Assembly (NCBI GenBank): GCA_003445035.1
Contig: DLVV01000363.1
Location: forward strand, 22,474-45,510
Direction: 5' to 3'
Origin: Planctomycetaceae bacterium
Lineage (GTDB): Bacteria; Planctomycetota; Planctomycetia; Planctomycetales; Planctomycetaceae
DNA: 23,037 nt
The translations under genes and the position numbers were made by a program. Below, piece after piece: positions 1 to 7,863 of this stretch (the first letter of the stretch is position 1; each line of letters opens with the position of its first letter). The notes beneath the pieces were generated by a model. That model did not search any database and was not told the origin of the DNA. It was given only the letters and a program-made list of their open reading frames with translations.

Positions 1-369
1 GCCGAACATCAATCCCTGGTCACCGGCACCGCCGGTGTCCACGCCCAGCGCGATGTCGGCGCTTTGGCTGTGAAGCTTCACGTCGATTTCGCATGTGTCG
101 GCGTGAAACGCGATCCCGTCGATCGTGTAACCGATGTCACGCAGGACCTGGCGGATCACATCCCGATAGCCGTCATCATCACGGGCTCCCGCGGAGGTGA
201 TTTCTCCGGAGACCTGCACGTAGTCGGTGGTGCAAAGGGTCTCGCAGGCAACTCGTGAGGACGGGTCGTCGGCAATCAAGGCATCGAGTATTCCGTCGGA
301 GACCTGGTCGGAGACCTTGTCGGGATGTCCCATGCTGACCGATTCACTGGTGAACAGGAATTCGGACAT
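1..369 (-). CDS. metK: S-adenosylmethionine synthetase, N-terminal part (cut by window edge)
   Basis: This enzyme makes S-adenosylmethionine from ATP and methionine in the cytoplasm. Only the first 123 residues are present; the family is usually about 385-400 residues, so the missing part lies beyond base 1. Visible signatures are an opening MSEFLFTSESVSMGHPDK, which carries the ATP-binding GHPDK (H15, K18), and a segment reading GAGDQGLMFG at about 114-123, the hallmark metK loop. The ATG at 367-369 is the natural start: the conserved N-terminus begins there and a GGAG lies about 10 bases upstream. It follows waaA on the same strand after a 101-base gap that holds its own promoter-like sequence, so it may be transcribed both from secA-waaA and alone. 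Identification is from family motifs seen directly. Confidence 0.96.
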   Translation of the reverse strand, partial: MSEFLFTSESVSMGHPDKVSDQVSDGILDALIADDPSSRVACETLCTTDYVQVSGEITSAGARDDDGYRDVIRQVLRDIGYTIDGIAFHADTCEIDVKLHSQSADIALGVDTGGAGDQGLMFG

Positions 370-422
370 GGTGGCAGGCTCCATCGGGGCAGGTCGAGAC
401 GAGAAAAGTCGCAAGAGGATGG

Positions 423-451
423 ATTGTAGCGCGGGTCAGCGATCCTCACAA
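423..451 (-). promoter_or_regulatory. Candidate sigma70 promoter for metK
   Basis: Read on the minus strand, TTGTGA (446-451, 4 of 6 to the -35 consensus) is followed after exactly 17 bases by TACAAT (423-428, 5 of 6 to the -10 consensus). Transcription would start near base 416, giving an untranslated leader of about 45 bases before the metK ATG. I see no riboswitch-like structure in so short a leader. This is a pattern match only. Confidence 0.45.
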
Positions 452-470
452 CTGAGCCTGATCGCGGGGT

Positions 471-1808
471 TCAGGCGGCGTTGGCGTTCGGAGGGTCGTC
501 AGATGAGCCCGTCTTCAGGCGGATGTCCTCGGGAAGCAACTCGTTCAGGATTCCGAGAGTGGCCTCGGTGGCACCCTGTCGTGAGAGGACAAGTCTGCGG
601 GCCGCGTCTCCGAGAGCAGCTGCGGTTGTTGGGTCGTCGAGCAGTTCGACGAGTCGGGTCGCCAGCGACGGCCCGTCGGCAACCACGCGGGCTCCTCCAC
701 GTTCGAGCAGTTCGTCAACGACATCCTGGAAGTTCTGCGTGTTCGGTCCGAAAAGGACCGCGGCTCCGTATGCGGCTGGCTCGATCATGTTCTGGCCGCC
801 GCGGTTGGTCAGGCTCCCTCCCACGAATGCCACGTCGGCCAGCCCCCAGCAGGCGGCCAGTTCGCCGACGGTGTCCAGCAGCACGACAGGCCCGTCGGTT
901 TGGGAGGCAGCCTGGTCGGTGATCCGGCTGCGCCGCAGCAACGGGTGCCCCATGGACACGACCGTCTCGGCCACCTCGTCAAAGCGTTCCGGGTGCCGCG
1001 GCACCAGCACCAGCCTGAGGTCCGGATGGGTTTGCCTGGCTATGACCCAGGCCTCGATCGCCAATCGCTCCTCAGGATCTTGTGTGCTGCCGGCCACGAA
1101 CACCGGGGACCGCTGTGAGATGCCCAGGGTTGCGGCCAGGTTCCGGGTGTCGGGGTTGTCGCGACGTGTTTCAATCCGGTCGTACTTGATCGATCCCGAG
1201 ACCTGGATTCGCTGGGGAGGTCCCCCCAGTGCTTCAAGCCGCTCGGCGTAGATTGTGTTCTGTGCGACCAATTGGTCGAAGCGGTTCAGCAACCGGCTGA
1301 ACAACCACCTGAGTCGCCTGTATCCCGCGAAGCTCGGCTCGCTGACTCGCCCGTTGACCAGGGCCAGCGGGATTCCCTTGCGGTGTGCGGCGAGGATGAA
1401 ATTCGGCCAGAGTTCCAGTTCGACCAGGACGACCAGGTCGGGACGGATCCTCCGCAGTGCCCGGCGGACCGACCAGCTGAAATCTAGTGGAAACCAGTCG
1501 ACGCGACAGTCTGCAAATCGTTCGCACGCCAGGCGGTGCCCCGTGGCGGTGGTCGTCGTAACCAGTATCTGCAGCGAGGGCCAGAGCCGCCGGCACTCGG
1601 CGATCATTGGCTCCAGTTGCAGCACCTCGCCCACGCTAACGGCGTGGAACCACACCAGGCGGTCGTTGCCAGTGCGGTGAGCGACCCGGCCGGTGAGTTT
1701 TTTCCAGAGCCCCGGCCGCCGCTTCCCCCGCACCACTCGCTGCCACAACAGCAGTGGTGCTGCCGTGACGAGCACGACCAGGTAGACGAGATTGAGCAGC
1801 CAGGGCAT
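471..1808 (-). CDS. waaA: 3-deoxy-D-manno-octulosonic acid (Kdo) transferase
   Basis: WaaA (KdtA) transfers Kdo from CMP-Kdo to lipid IVA at the inner face of the cytoplasmic membrane, an early step of lipopolysaccharide core synthesis. The 445-residue product is near the usual 420-440. Residues 3-22 form the expected single N-terminal membrane anchor. HAVSVGE at 55-61 contains the family's conserved acidic residue (E61). ELELWPN (130-136), GSIKYD (205-210), RHPERF (271-276) and the GGSLTNRGGQN-IEP stretch (330-344) are the standard GT30 landmarks. The start ATG has GAGGGA just upstream. The gene begins 59 bases after the secA stop on the same strand, so co-transcription is likely. It implies a Kdo-lipid A outer membrane. 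The C-terminal tail after about 430 is polar and probably disordered. Confidence 0.95.
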   Translation of the reverse strand: MPWLLNLVYLVVLVTAAPLLLWQRVVRGKRRPGLWKKLTGRVAHRTGNDRLVWFHAVSVGEVLQLEPMIAECRRLWPSLQILVTTTTATGHRLACERFADCRVDWFPLDFSWSVRRALRRIRPDLVVLVELELWPNFILAAHRKGIPLALVNGRVSEPSFAGYRRLRWLFSRLLNRFDQLVAQNTIYAERLEALGGPPQRIQVSGSIKYDRIETRRDNPDTRNLAATLGISQRSPVFVAGSTQDPEERLAIEAWVIARQTHPDLRLVLVPRHPERFDEVAETVVSMGHPLLRRSRITDQAASQTDGPVVLLDTVGELAACWGLADVAFVGGSLTNRGGQNMIEPAAYGAAVLFGPNTQNFQDVVDELLERGGARVVADGPSLATRLVELLDDPTTAAALGDAARRLVLSRQGATEATLGILNELLPEDIRLKTGSSDDPPNANAA

Positions 1809-1867
1809 CCATTCCCTCGTTCGCGGCGTCAGTGGCCTCGGGCCGTGCGGGTTGTCGTCAGGTTAGT

Positions 1868-4800
1868 TTAGTTCGGAGAGCCACAGCATTTCTTGTATTT
1901 CTTGCCGCTGCCACACGGGCACGGATCGTTTCGGCCGACGCGGGGAGCTGTGTTGCGGATGGGTTGGATCACTTCGACTTCGGCTCCCGGCTGCGGGCCG
2001 CCGCCCTCGGTTTGTTCGGTTGCCACCTCGTCGTAGACCGATCCGGCTTCGGCATGCGACGTGGCCGCGACTTCCCAGAGCGACCCGACGAACTCGGGGC
2101 TCTGGATTTCGATGCGGAAGATTGACGAGGTGACCTGTTCTCCGATGCGCTCCCACATCAGGTCAAAGGCCGCCATGCCCTCGCGCTTGTACTCCGTCTT
2201 GGGGTCCTTCTGGGCGTAGCCGACCAGGCCGATGCCCGACCGAAGGTGGTCCATGTGATAGAGGTGGTCTTTCCAGGCGGTGTCGAGGATCTCGAGGATC
2301 AACGACCGTTCGGCCTGGCCCAGTTCGGGGCGGAAGCGGCTGTCGTAAAGAGAGAGCAGCCGCTGCCTCGCGTCCTCCGGTTCGAGGCCGGTCCAATCGT
2401 CGGAATCGATTGTGACGCCGAAGGACGACTGGACCCATTCGGTGATCCTGGGGAGCTCGGTGGCCAGTGCGAGCTCGGTTGTCTCACCGTTGGTCGGTGA
2501 TTGCCCGTTGAAGCACAGCTCGTCGATCTCTCCGCGAAGTTTCTCGCCCGCCTCGAACGACCGTTCGCTGAAGTCCAGCAGGGCCGCTCGGATCTGGTCT
2601 CGCTGACGGTTGGCGATGTCGCTCATCGTGATCGGTTGATCGAAGCGGTCGCTGGCCCACTGCACCAGCCCCTCACGATCGGAGCGTTCTCCACCGGCCT
2701 GTCGGGCGATCAGGAAGTTGTTGATGCCGACGGTGACCGGGAACTCGACTTCCTTGTCGCGGTAGAGTTGGTCGAGCAACCCGAGGGTCGTCTCGATCAC
2801 CTCTTCGTCGGTGTCGTGGTTGAACTGTTCGGGTGACGCGTCGAGAGTGTATTGCTGCCGCAACCATTCGCACATCGACCGCAACGGGAAGAGGTCTTCG
2901 AGAAAAATGTCGACCGTCGCAAAGTCGTACCGCTCGATCACCGGCTCGATGCGATCGGTCAGCAGGTCGAAGATGGCCTCGCGGGGTTCGGCTCTCAGTT
3001 TCTTGTCATTGAGCCCGAGGTTGTAGCGGGAGTTGGCCCAGCGAGTCAGCGCCTGCCAGTTCCATTCACTCTCATCGACATCCTGCAGCAGGCATTCCTC
3101 GATCTGGTCGGTGACATCCTCCCGAGACTGTCTCAAGGCACTGTCCCGCAGCACGATCTCCAGTTCCTCCCGGGTGGAGTTGCGGATTTCGGCGATGTTG
3201 ACCCGGATCCCGAAATCTGCGGCAGCCCACTCGGTGACCACCTCCCAACGGTAATCCCTGTCGAGGAACTCGCTGACCCGTCGCTGGGCCTGCTCGGAGA
3301 TCATGTCCATGATCAGTTCACGGCAGTTGATCCCGTCGAGGATCTGCTGACGGTAGGCGTAGACGCGCTTGCGTTGCTCGTCCATCACCTCGTCGTATTC
3401 CAGCAGGTGCTTGCGACTCTCGAAGTGGCGTTCCTCGACCTTTTTCTGCGCCCCCTCGATTCGCTTGGTCACCATCCGGCTCTCGATCGCCTCGCCGTCC
3501 TGCATCGTGCGGTCGATCATCCTCATGGCCAGTTCGGGGATGAACAGCCGCATCAGGTCGTCTTCCATCGAGAGGAAGAAACGGCTTGAGCCGGGGTCGC
3601 CCTGGCGGCCGGCGCGGCCGCGGAGTTGCAGGTCGATCCGTCGCGAGTCGTGGCGTTCGGTGCCAATGACATAGAGTCCACCGTCGCCGGCGATTTCACG
3701 TCCCTCCTCGGCCATGCCCCCCTGCTGGGCGATCGAAGCGGTCAGGGTGTCCCATTCGGACTTGGGAACATCGAGCCGCGTCTCGTAGACCTTGGAGAGT
3801 TCCTGCCAGGTCTGATGTTCTGGGTTCCCGCCGAGAATGATGTCGGTGCCACGACCGGCCATGTTGGTCGAAATGGTCACCGCGTTCTTCCGGCCGGCCT
3901 GGGCCACGATCTCCGCCTCACGCTCGTGGTTTTTTGCGTTGAGGACGTTGTGCACGATTCCGTAGCGGTCCAGTTTCTTGCTGATGACCTCGGATTTTTC
4001 GATCGATGCCGTGCCGATCAGCAGCGGTCGGTCCGACTCCGACTGGACCTGCCGCACCTCCTCGACCACCGCGTCCCATTTCTCGCCTTCGGTCCGGTAG
4101 ATCACGTCGGGGAAGTTGACCCGGTTGAGTGGCCGGTTGGTCGGGACGGCCAAGACGTCGAGGCTGTAGATCTTGAGGAACTCGCCGGCCTCGGTCATGG
4201 CCGTTCCGGTCATGCCGGCGAGTTTGTCGTAGAGCTTGAAGTAGTTCTGGAGAGTGATTGTGGCCAGCGTCTGGCTCTCCTCCTTGATCGTCACACCTTC
4301 CTTCGCCTCGACCGCCTGGTGCAGCCCGTCACTCCACTGGCGACCGGGCATCTTGCGGCCGGTGAACTCGTCGACGATGACGACGTCACCGCCTTCGATC
4401 ACGTAGTTGACGTTCAGCTTGTAGAGGTAGTGTGCCTTCAGAGAGTTGTCGAGCAGGTGAGGCCACTCGGTGTTGCCCGACGTGTAGAAGCTCTCGACTC
4501 CCACCAGTTGCTCGGCGGCCCTTATACCATCCTCGGTCATGTGGCAGCTGTGTTCTTTCTCCTTGACCTCGAAGTGTTCGACGCGAGTCAGCTGTCGGGC
4601 GATTTTGTCGGCGCGGGCGTACTTGGAGACGTCGTCCTGGGCGGGACCGGAGATGATCAGCGGCGTGCGGGCCTCGTCGATCAGGATGTTGTCGATCTCG
4701 TCAACGATTGCGAAATCCAGCGGCCCCTGCACCTGCAGATTGCGGGTGGGCTTCATGTTGTCACGGAGGTAATCGAAGCCGAACTCGTTGTTGGTGCCGT

Positions 4801-5413
4801 AAGTGATGTCGCAGGCGTAGGCCGGTTGCCTTTCGGCGGGGCTCATCGTCGACTGGATCGCTCCGACGGTGAAGCCCAGTCCCATGTAGACAGGTGCCAT
4901 CCACTCCATGTCGCGGCGGGCGAGGTAATCGTTGACGGTGATCACGTGCACCTTGCCGGCGATGGCGTTGAGCGCCGCCGGCAGCGTGGCGACCAGTGTC
5001 TTGCCCTCGCCGGTGACCATTTCGGCGATCATCCCGTGGTGCAGGATCTGGCCACCGATCATCTGGACGTCGTAGTGCCGCATCTCCAGGTGGCGGCGAC
5101 CCACCTCGCGGACCGCGGCAAACACCTCGGGCGTCAAGGCCTCCAGCGACTCGCCGGAGGCGTGACGGGCCCGCATCAGCGACGCGGTTTCGGCGAGTCG
5201 TTCGTCGGACCAGGACTCGATTTCGGATTCGTGGGAGTTGATCCGGTCGAGCACCGATCCGGCTATCACTTCGGTCTGTCCGTCGGGCTGGCGCACGAAT
5301 CCCATCTGGCGGATTCGCCGGTCGTTGGCCGATCCGAATAACCGTCGGAGCAGTTGTTCGAACCAGGCGACGACACTGCCAAAAATGTCGCCCAGTCGTT
5401 CGAGGAATTCCAT
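1868..5413 (-). CDS. secA: Preprotein translocase ATPase SecA, long form
   Basis: SecA is the ATPase that pushes unfolded preproteins through SecYEG. At 1181 residues it is far longer than E. coli SecA (901). Visible parts are Walker A TGEGKT at 134-139, Walker B-like DEID at 238-241 followed by [14 protein letters not shown], the preprotein-crosslinking region (about 255-395), AGMTGTA near 399-405, the second motor domain with [14 protein letters not shown] (516-530) and [19 protein letters not shown] (597-615), then a long helical region and [13 protein letters not shown] (1065-1078). The C-terminal SEC-C zinc site has C1165, C1167, C1176 and C1177 intact. The extra length lies at about 720-1030 and consists of repeated units (separate entry). 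I chose the ATG at 5411-5413: the family begins there and GGAA precedes it, although the frame stays open 21 codons further upstream. It is the first gene of the secA-waaA-metK run. Confidence 0.97.
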   Translation of the reverse strand: MEFLERLGDIFGSVVAWFEQLLRRLFGSANDRRIRQMGFVRQPDGQTEVIAGSVLDRINSHESEIESWSDERLAETASLMRARHASGESLEALTPEVFAAVREVGRRHLEMRHYDVQMIGGQILHHGMIAEMVTGEGKTLVATLPAALNAIAGKVHVITVNDYLARRDMEWMAPVYMGLGFTVGAIQSTMSPAERQPAYACDITYGTNNEFGFDYLRDNMKPTRNLQVQGPLDFAIVDEIDNILIDEARTPLIISGPAQDDVSKYARADKIARQLTRVEHFEVKEKEHSCHMTEDGIRAAEQLVGVESFYTSGNTEWPHLLDNSLKAHYLYKLNVNYVIEGGDVVIVDEFTGRKMPGRQWSDGLHQAVEAKEGVTIKEESQTLATITLQNYFKLYDKLAGMTGTAMTEAGEFLKIYSLDVLAVPTNRPLNRVNFPDVIYRTEGEKWDAVVEEVRQVQSESDRPLLIGTASIEKSEVISKKLDRYGIVHNVLNAKNHEREAEIVAQAGRKNAVTISTNMAGRGTDIILGGNPEHQTWQELSKVYETRLDVPKSEWDTLTASIAQQGGMAEEGREIAGDGGLYVIGTERHDSRRIDLQLRGRAGRQGDPGSSRFFLSMEDDLMRLFIPELAMRMIDRTMQDGEAIESRMVTKRIEGAQKKVEERHFESRKHLLEYDEVMDEQRKRVYAYRQQILDGINCRELIMDMISEQAQRRVSEFLDRDYRWEVVTEWAAADFGIRVNIAEIRNSTREELEIVLRDSALRQSREDVTDQIEECLLQDVDESEWNWQALTRWANSRYNLGLNDKKLRAEPREAIFDLLTDRIEPVIERYDFATVDIFLEDLFPLRSMCEWLRQQYTLDASPEQFNHDTDEEVIETTLGLLDQLYRDKEVEFPVTVGINNFLIARQAGGERSDREGLVQWASDRFDQPITMSDIANRQRDQIRAALLDFSERSFEAGEKLRGEIDELCFNGQSPTNGETTELALATELPRITEWVQSSFGVTIDSDDWTGLEPEDARQRLLSLYDSRFRPELGQAERSLILEILDTAWKDHLYHMDHLRSGIGLVGYAQKDPKTEYKREGMAAFDLMWERIGEQVTSSIFRIEIQSPEFVGSLWEVAATSHAEAGSVYDEVATEQTEGGGPQPGAEVEVIQPIRNTAPRVGRNDPCPCGSGKKYKKCCGSPN
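2327..3247 (-). repeat. Five imperfect repeats within the SecA helical region
   Basis: Within SecA residues about 723-1029 a W-x4-[F/Y] motif occurs five times: W729/F734, W792/Y797, W850/Y855, W919/F924 and W993/F998. Spacings are 63, 58, 69 and 74 residues. After each there is a short polar stretch and then an acidic/Arg-rich helix ([50 protein letters not shown]). As I recall it, E. coli SecA has one comparable unit just before its conserved C-terminal helical segment. Sequence identity between units is low, so this is a structural-type repeat rather than a recent DNA duplication. Confidence 0.6.
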
Positions 5414-5527
5414 TGCAAGTTCCGATGCCGGGTTCCGGCGGCCGATCGGGACTCCGACCGGAATGGCAGGGGGCACGCAAAACGTCGGGATCGGCCGGTG
5501 GTGGCCGAATAGCCTCCTGTGGCGCTC

Positions 5528-5556
5528 AGTTTATTGGCTGTCCAAAAACGGGTCAA
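5528..5556 (-). promoter_or_regulatory. Candidate sigma70 promoter for secA
   Basis: On the minus strand TTGACC (5551-5556, 5 of 6 to the -35 consensus) is separated by exactly 17 bases from TAAACT (5528-5533, 4 of 6 to the -10 consensus). It lies in the 174-base gap between the oxidoreductase stop and secA, leaving a leader of about 110 bases before the secA ATG. This suggests that secA-waaA-metK is a transcription unit separate from the dehydrogenase pair. It is a pattern match only. Confidence 0.45.
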
Positions 5557-5587
5557 TCCCGGGAAATTCGGGCCTCCTCCCCGTTGG

Positions 5588-6715
5588 TCAGCCTTCCAGG
5601 GGATGTTTGCGATTGACCAGGGGGATTGGCATCCGACTTCCACCAGCCAGGTGTGACGCGTAAACCCCCTGTACCATTTCGGTGATCGCCATGGCGTGGC
5701 CCAGTCCCGAGAGGGGTTCTTGGTTCCGGCGGATGGCTTCGACCAGGTCGGCCGCCAACACTGTGTTTCCGTGGTGGATCCACGTCCGGCCGACATTCCG
5801 GGGGCGGCCGTTGCCGTCGGTGTGCCATCCGGGGATCGTGATTCTTTGCCACGCGAGGTGTTTCTGGTCTGGCAGCACCTTCGGAGCCGGATAGACCCAT
5901 GCGTCGCCCGGTTGCCGAAAGTGGATTGCGGCCCGTTCGCATTCGAGAAACACTCCGTAAAGGTTGTCGAAGTTGGACTTACCACGAATGGACAGGTGAG
6001 CTGTTGATTCGAAATAACCGCGGACTCCGCCGGGGAAGCCCCACAGGGCCGAGATCGAATCGCCCGTGATGGGGCCGACCGGTTCGGTGGCGTCGGTGCG
6101 ATCCTTGACCGTGGCGTCACGGTGACCGACCTGGATATGGCCACTGGCCCAGCGAGGCAGTCCGGCCATCGTGATCAACAGGTCAAACCAGTGTGTGCCG
6201 TGGACCAGCAATTCTTCGCCTCCCCCGCGGTGATCGTCTTTGGGGCGGGTCGAGGCTCTCAGCAGTCGCCCGTGCTGTCCGGATGCGATCTCCTTGATCG
6301 CCTGGCGAATTGGTGGCATCGCTCGCCACTGATGCGCCATCGCCAGTTTGATACCGGTCCGACGGCAGGCCGTTTTCATGCGGTCTGCCGAGACCAGGTC
6401 GGGGGCAAAGGGCTTTTCGCAGTAGATGTGACAGCCGGCCGCGGCCACCGCCTCGACCATCTCCACTCGACGCGTCAACCATCTCGGCCCGATGCAAACA
6501 ATGTCGAGCTTCTCGGTGTCGAGCATCTTGCGGAAATCGGTGTAACTGCGGTTGGCCCCGATTGCGGCGGCTTTTTTCTGACCGGCCTCTTGGTTCTGGT
6601 CTGCGACGGCCACGATCTTCGTGTTCGGGACATCCTGGAAGGCCCGGTCGAGTCCGTGACCGTAGCCGCCCTGTCCGGTGGCTCCGATGACACCGATTCG
6701 CAGAGGCCTGGGCAT
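5588..6715 (-). CDS. Gfo/Idh/MocA family NAD(P)-dependent oxidoreductase
   Basis: A 375-residue cytoplasmic dehydrogenase of the glucose-fructose oxidoreductase / inositol dehydrogenase family, which oxidises or reduces sugars, inositols and related polyols. The N-terminal Rossmann fold opens with RIGVIGATGQGGYG at 6-19, with an extra residue in the usual G-x-G-x-x-G loop. The signature E100-K101-P102 contains the lysine that contacts cofactor and substrate. The C-terminal alpha/beta domain includes HGTHWFD (172-178), where the family's catalytic His is usually found. No signal peptide is seen, unlike the many twin-arginine-exported members in planctomycetes. The ATG at 6713-6715 is chosen because the family starts there; the open frame extends 42 codons upstream into the preceding gene. 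It begins 25 bases after the hydroxyacid dehydrogenase, so the two probably form one operon. The substrate is unknown. Confidence 0.88.
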   Translation of the reverse strand: MPRPLRIGVIGATGQGGYGHGLDRAFQDVPNTKIVAVADQNQEAGQKKAAAIGANRSYTDFRKMLDTEKLDIVCIGPRWLTRRVEMVEAVAAAGCHIYCEKPFAPDLVSADRMKTACRRTGIKLAMAHQWRAMPPIRQAIKEIASGQHGRLLRASTRPKDDHRGGGEELLVHGTHWFDLLITMAGLPRWASGHIQVGHRDATVKDRTDATEPVGPITGDSISALWGFPGGVRGYFESTAHLSIRGKSNFDNLYGVFLECERAAIHFRQPGDAWVYPAPKVLPDQKHLAWQRITIPGWHTDGNGRPRNVGRTWIHHGNTVLAADLVEAIRRNQEPLSGLGHAMAITEMVQGVYASHLAGGSRMPIPLVNRKHPLEG

Positions 6716-6740
6716 GGGGAGATCCGGGAAACGGTGCGAT

Positions 6741-7709
6741 TCAGCTGACCACGTTCTGTGCACGACCCTCGAGGAAGGCGATCGCGTTCTCGGTCGCTCC
6801 CAGGTTGAGCAGGTCGTTCCCCTCCGGGGTCTGGTCGGCACAGTGCGGCGTCAACACGACATGTTCACAGCGGGTCAGCGGATGATCGGACTCGAGCGGT
6901 TCGGTTTCGAAGACGTCCAGGGCCGCGCCTCCGAGGTGGCCGGAATTCAGCGAGGCGACCAGGGCCGCGGTGTCGACCACCGCGCCCCGGGCCGTGTTGA
7001 CCAGCAGGCTGCCGGCGGGCATCAGAGACAATTCTCTTTCGCCGACAAGGTGGCGGCTGTCGTCGGTCAGCTTCACGTGCAGGCTGACAACGTCGGATTG
7101 CGAGAAGACGTTGTCCCGCTCGACATACCGGAATCCCAGTTGTTGGGCCTTGTCGTCGTCGGGATTGAAGCTCCAGGCGATGACCTCCATTCCGAATGCC
7201 CGCGATAGCCGAATCATCTCGGTCCCGATGTTGCCGGTGCCGATCACTCCGAGCGTTTTGCCGGAGAGTGATGTCGAGAGGATCTGGTGCCAGTCGTTGC
7301 GTTTCATCGCCGCAGTGAAATAGGAGGTTTTGCGTGAGATGGCCAGCATCAGGGCGAAGGCGTGTTCGGCCACAACCGGGGCTGTGCGGCCGGGGATGTT
7401 CGAGACAGTGATGCCCAGTTCGCGGCAGGCGACCAGGTCGATCGAGTCGGTGCCGATCCCGCAGGTGCTGATGAACTTCAGCTCGGGGAGTTGTTCGAGC
7501 ACCTCTCCCGGCCAGGTGACGGCTCCCCGCGAGTTGATCATGGCGGTGGCACCGGCCGCTCGCTCGAGTTTCTCGGCATCATCGGCCGGACGATTGTCGA
7601 AGAGCCGGATCTGGAAATGCTCTTCGAGGGTTTCCAGCCGGGGGGATCCGGCGATCTGGACCGGGTCGTCGCCCGGGATCACCAGCAGCGGACGGTCCGT
7701 CGTCGACAT
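6741..7709 (-). CDS. D-isomer-specific 2-hydroxyacid dehydrogenase (phosphoglycerate dehydrogenase-like)
   Basis: A 322-residue NAD-dependent enzyme of the family that includes SerA, glyoxylate reductase and phosphonate dehydrogenase; it interconverts 2-hydroxyacids and 2-oxoacids in the cytoplasm. The nucleotide-binding domain carries GVIGTGNIG at 154-162. The catalytic triad can be placed: Arg in NTARG (R241), Glu in DVFETEP (E268 or E270) and His in TPHCADQT (H289). There is no C-terminal ACT domain, so it resembles short catabolic members rather than allosteric SerA. The start at 7707-7709 is chosen because GGAG lies about 10 bases upstream and the fold begins there; the frame extends 59 codons further without family similarity. 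It is first in an operon with the Gfo/Idh gene and is divergent from the aminotransferase operon. The true substrate is not readable. Confidence 0.88.
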   Translation of the reverse strand: MSTTDRPLLVIPGDDPVQIAGSPRLETLEEHFQIRLFDNRPADDAEKLERAAGATAMINSRGAVTWPGEVLEQLPELKFISTCGIGTDSIDLVACRELGITVSNIPGRTAPVVAEHAFALMLAISRKTSYFTAAMKRNDWHQILSTSLSGKTLGVIGTGNIGTEMIRLSRAFGMEVIAWSFNPDDDKAQQLGFRYVERDNVFSQSDVVSLHVKLTDDSRHLVGERELSLMPAGSLLVNTARGAVVDTAALVASLNSGHLGGAALDVFETEPLESDHPLTRCEHVVLTPHCADQTPEGNDLLNLGATENAIAFLEGRAQNVVS

Positions 7710-7863
7710 CCTCGTGTCTCCGTATTCTGTCTCGTGTTGCCTCGTAGGCCAGCTTACGTCACCGACCGGACAATTCTCAACCAGGGCCGGTGCCGGGGCG
7801 AGCCACACATCGCGGTCGTGCGATCGGCTTGGTAGAGTAACCCCGGTTGTGGAGGACCTGTTG
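7710..7863. promoter_or_regulatory. Divergent intergenic region between dehydrogenase and aminotransferase operons
   Basis: This 154-base region must hold the promoters of two divergent operons. On the minus strand TTGAGA with an 18-base spacer to TAAGCT is a weak candidate. On the plus strand TAGAGT at 7833-7838 is a weak -10 with no convincing -35. I see no clear operator palindrome. Confidence 0.3.
7851..7855 (+). promoter_or_regulatory. Ribosome-binding site fixing the aminotransferase start
   Basis: GGAGG, 8 bases before the ATG at 7864. It decides the start, because the frame stays open for a further 178 codons upstream through antisense sequence of the divergent dehydrogenase. Confidence 0.8.

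Noticed and set aside
3626..5341. 571-codon open frame on the plus strand opposite secA
   Set aside because: It is the mirror of secA in a high-GC genome. It shows no start signal, no recognisable motif and an odd V/D/L-rich composition that follows from the antisense frame.
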